The translations under genes and the position numbers were made by a program. A stretch of 6,611 nucleotides of DNA from Thermotogaceae bacterium. Its GTDB lineage: Bacteria > Thermotogota > Thermotogae > Thermotogales > Thermotogaceae. This document shows positions 3,974-6,611 of this stretch, piece by piece (the first letter of the stretch is position 1; the number at the start of each line of letters is the position of its first letter). The notes below the pieces were generated by a model. The model saw only the letters and a list, made by a program, of their open reading frames with translations, had not been told where the DNA came from and made no database searches. The stretch is taken from the NCBI GenBank assembly GCA_027038385.1, contig JALVXE010000195.1, forward strand, positions 1-6,611, in the 5' to 3' direction.

Positions 3974-6611
3974 TGTAATTCCTCATAACCTGAGCTTCCA
4001 AAACGAGAGAGTTTATCTTGCCGTAGTATCTGGCGTACCTCTCGTATATCTTGAGTCTCGTATCCATTAGAGAAGCTGCCAAGGTGGATGGATTCACGTT
4101 CGCTCCGATTTTCTTCAGGACATCTTTTGCAATTGGCTCCGTTGGATACATGTAACTCTCATCCATTATACGTCTGTAGATAACCTCTTGGAGCCTCCTT
4201 TCAAGAGCCTCCCTCATAATGGCCTTATAGTTGTAGCTGCTTTCAAAGCCAAAGTTCAAGCTAAGAAGGCTGTTAGCATACTCTGCAACCTTTTCCGTTT
4301 CCTTTCCCATCTCATCAACCGTTTTCTTCAAACCTTTGGATTTCAAATCGTCGACCATCTTCTTGGCCTTTTCTATCAAATCCCTCCCGTCAGCTTTCGG
4401 ATAAACAGCCTTCAAAGCTTCGGCAGTTCTCAGGATGACGAAATCCCTCCAGAAGGTTCTCAAGAGCCTGTTCTCCTCAGCTACAGTCCACGTTTTCTTT
4501 ACCGGTAGTGAGAAGTTTTCTTTGAGATACTTTTCTACGTCCCCTGAGGAATCTTTTATCCTCTTTAGAATTTCCTCAAATTCCGCAGCTATTCCTCCCA
4601 TGAGAGACGAGAGCTTCCCAAGGGAATTCAGTCCCATGAAAACCCCTTCCATCGAAGATATGGAGTTCGATAGATCCAAGATCGGCTTCTCCACGGATTT
4701 TAAATCTACTTTCCCTTCCAGGTATTTCTTTCCAAGCTTCACAGATTCGTAAGCAGCATTTCCTACCGCGCTTTCAAGCTTTTTCTCGGATCCTTTTCTG
4801 ACGGATATCTTCAACGATTTCAGCGACTCGAATATCCTTCTTTCAAGCCATGGTCTGAGATCCTTCAGGAAGGTTTCCTGGAATCTATTCACGGCGTAGT
4901 CTACATCTGAACCCTTAACGGAGTATTTCGAGAAATCTCTTTCCATCTTCGGAAGCTGTGGCGAGTACAGATCGAGTGCATAGCTCATCCATAAAGCTGC
5001 ATTAGTAGCGTCACCAGTGGTGAGGTATGCGTAAGGCACAGCTCTTACATAATCGAAAACCATATCCGGAACTCCCCAAACCCCCACATCTCTCATCTTG
5101 TCCGTCGCCCACACTTCCTTCTCAGCGAGCCACCTCAAAAGGCTCTGATATCTCGGATCTATAGGCACTCTCAGTGTGGCGTTTATTCTAGCCATGGTCT
5201 TATATATGTCTTGCCCAGACATCGCAACTCTTATATCGTAGTTCTTCCAATCTGGGAATCTGTTCCACGCACCTGGTATGTTGTGTATGATTATCTTCGC
5301 GTACTTTGAAAAATCGTTGTAGAAATCGTTCGCCTTCTCGTACAGATACCTCACAAGATCGTTTTTATCCTTTATCTTCGAAGACGAAATGTACCTTATA
5401 AGGCTCTTTGAATATCTATCCAATATGGCAAAACGCTGAGCCAAAGCCTTGTAGGTGTTCCTCTCGTTGAAAACGAGCAAGGACGTCTCATAGAGTGATA
5501 TTGAATCGAGTATCATCTGATAGTTCATCAGAGAGCTCCTCAGAGAGTTCCTGTATTTCTTGTCAAGGTCATCCCAAACTCTGACAAGATCTGTCCTTTT
5601 CTTACTAGGCCTTATGAATCTCTGGAAACTGTCAAAGTCTTGCTCCAAGAATTCTTTAAAATCTTGGTCGCTCCTTATAGATGCCCTCAGATCCCCCAAT
5701 CTGTGATACCACGCAGAGAGTGCAGCGAGATAGAAGTAAGCCTTGCCGTAATCGTGGTTCATGCTCAAGCATCTTATCAGATGATCCTTGGACTCTTCGT
5801 ATATCTCTCTCTCAACGAAGAAGAACTTCTGGGATGGCCTCAGAGATGGATACTCTTTCCAAATCTCATTCGTCTTTTTGTAACCTATGAGACTGTCTGA
5901 GACATTTCTCACCTTTCTGTCCAAGATCTTCATCAGATCTTCTCTTTTACCTATCTTTCTTTCCTCGTTTATTATCTGTGACCGGAGATCCCTAACCTTC
6001 ATGAGAGTGAGATACTTCGTGTTCCCTGCTTTGAAGTTGACCTCTGATATGAAGTAGTTCCACCTGAGATACGTCGAGGTGAACACGAGTATCATCAGAA
6101 CAACAGAAAGGGATGCGAAGGCCCCTCTCTTGAGAGATATCTCGTAGCTCATCCAACCATCCTTGTTAAACTGTCTGGAGAGAGCGGAAGATGCCAGGAA
6201 TATAGCCCCTAGGGTGTTTGGAAGAAGGTGCCCAGGGAAAGAGAAAAAGGATTGGAGGGCGAAATCTGCGAACCCCATGGAAAGAGCTATGAGCAAGACG
6301 GCATCGTCTCTCTCATCAAGTCTTTTCAAAGTTCTCAAAAGGTAAACCACAAGGTATATCAAGATCGATATTATGAACAGCAAGCCGACTACACCAGTCT
6401 CTCCCAGTACCTGGAAGTAGTCATTATGAGCTCTCTTGAAATTGTTCCATCCCCATATAAGTCTTGGATGCTTTTGAACTATATCTCCCATATAGCTTAT
6501 AGTCAGTATCTGGTAAGTTCCTATTCCCCTGCCAAAGAGTCGCCTCATCGTCAGTGCGAAGACATGAGCTCCCCTGTCTCCTATCGGCATGAACTTTTCG
6601 ACTCTTTTTAT
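3861..6611 (-). CDS. O-antigen ligase/polymerase family (Wzy_C) protein with a very long C-terminal extension (partial, start beyond right edge)
   Basis: The frame stays open to the right edge: seven codons precede the first ATG at 6590 (I-K-R-V-E-K-F), so the true start lies outside. At least 916 residues are present; numbering here is from that ATG. Seen: residues 5-140 carry the Wzy_C pattern, R-R-L-F-G-R-G-I-G-T-Y-Q, then R-A-H-N-D-Y-F-Q-V-L-G-E-T-G-V-V-G-L (53-70, conserved H55), then membrane helices near 66-86, 96-113, 121-138 and 157-173. Known: this family transfers or polymerises lipid-linked glycans on the outer face of the inner membrane, with the conserved His loop outside. Counting helices from that loop puts the remaining 735 or so residues outside the cytoplasmic membrane (inference). 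That part has TPR-like helices near 252-301 and 513-545 and Lys/Glu-rich, probably coiled regions at 590-690 and 735-770. I recognise no domain there. The acceptor and sugar are unknown. A downstream terminator lies within the convergent lnt gene. Confidence 0.82.
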   Translation of the reverse strand: MKRVEKFMPIGDRGAHVFALTMRRLFGRGIGTYQILTISYMGDIVQKHPRLIWGWNNFKRAHNDYFQVLGETGVVGLLFIISILIYLVVYLLRTLKRLDERDDAVLLIALSMGFADFALQSFFSFPGHLLPNTLGAIFLASSALSRQFNKDGWMSYEISLKRGAFASLSVVLMILVFTSTYLRWNYFISEVNFKAGNTKYLTLMKVRDLRSQIINEERKIGKREDLMKILDRKVRNVSDSLIGYKKTNEIWKEYPSLRPSQKFFFVEREIYEESKDHLIRCLSMNHDYGKAYFYLAALSAWYHRLGDLRASIRSDQDFKEFLEQDFDSFQRFIRPSKKRTDLVRVWDDLDKKYRNSLRSSLMNYQMILDSISLYETSLLVFNERNTYKALAQRFAILDRYSKSLIRYISSSKIKDKNDLVRYLYEKANDFYNDFSKYAKIIIHNIPGAWNRFPDWKNYDIRVAMSGQDIYKTMARINATLRVPIDPRYQSLLRWLAEKEVWATDKMRDVGVWGVPDMVFDYVRAVPYAYLTTGDATNAALWMSYALDLYSPQLPKMERDFSKYSVKGSDVDYAVNRFQETFLKDLRPWLERRIFESLKSLKISVRKGSEKKLESAVGNAAYESVKLGKKYLEGKVDLKSVEKPILDLSNSISSMEGVFMGLNSLGKLSSLMGGIAAEFEEILKRIKDSSGDVEKYLKENFSLPVKKTWTVAEENRLLRTFWRDFVILRTAEALKAVYPKADGRDLIEKAKKMVDDLKSKGLKKTVDEMGKETEKVAEYANSLLSLNFGFESSYNYKAIMREALERRLQEVIYRRIMDESYMYPTEPIAKDVLKKIGANVNPSTLAASLMDTRLKIYERYARYYGKINSLVLEAQVMRNYIKGKVSGEVLKELNNSIDKALDNLKRFQELEGQSGSK

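Noticed and set aside
4188..4752. Two overlapping plus-strand open frames (106 and 105 codons) opposite the ligase-family gene, which could have been an operon continuing from lnt.
   Set aside because: Both lie opposite the long open minus-strand frame, overlap each other in different frames, and lack start-site support or recognisable domains.

Overview
The window looks like chromosomal DNA of a thermophilic member of the Thermotogota. The sliding clamp closely resembles the Thermotoga maritima DnaN as I remember it (for example the D-E-F-M-R-N-L and S-K-S-P-D-Y-G-E-V-V stretches). The proteins are rich in Lys, Glu, Arg and Ile, with frequent AGA/AGG and ATA codons. I cannot resolve the genus. 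No RNA genes, insertion sequences, CRISPR arrays or prophage genes were seen, and coding density is very high.

Left part (1-1965, minus strand): a two-gene unit reads dnaN then nagA. DnaN is complete (365 aa). NagA (N-acetylglucosamine-6-phosphate deacetylase) begins 9 nt after the dnaN stop from a TTG codon and runs off the left edge with 286 residues present. Its ribosome binding site overlaps the dnaN stop codon, so the two are probably translationally coupled.

Middle (1966-3973): a 65-bp divergent intergenic region separates dnaN from a plus-strand pair. The first gene of the pair encodes a 168-aa protein of unknown function, with one membrane segment at each end and a probable extracytoplasmic middle. 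The second is lnt, apolipoprotein N-acyltransferase, with the complete Glu-Lys-Cys triad. The two genes overlap by 4 nt (GTGA), which suggests coupled translation and perhaps a shared role in envelope or lipoprotein biology.

Right part (3861-6611, minus strand): the 3' portion of a very large gene whose start lies beyond the right edge. It encodes an O-antigen ligase/polymerase family (Wzy_C) membrane module followed by about 735 mostly hydrophilic residues of no recognised family.

The most notable architecture is at the convergent junction. lnt and the ligase-family gene overlap tail to tail by 113 bp, and a strong intrinsic terminator for the minus-strand gene sits inside the lnt coding sequence. 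Read together, the middle and right parts are an envelope locus (lipoprotein acylation plus a surface-polymer ligase) beside a replication and amino-sugar pair.
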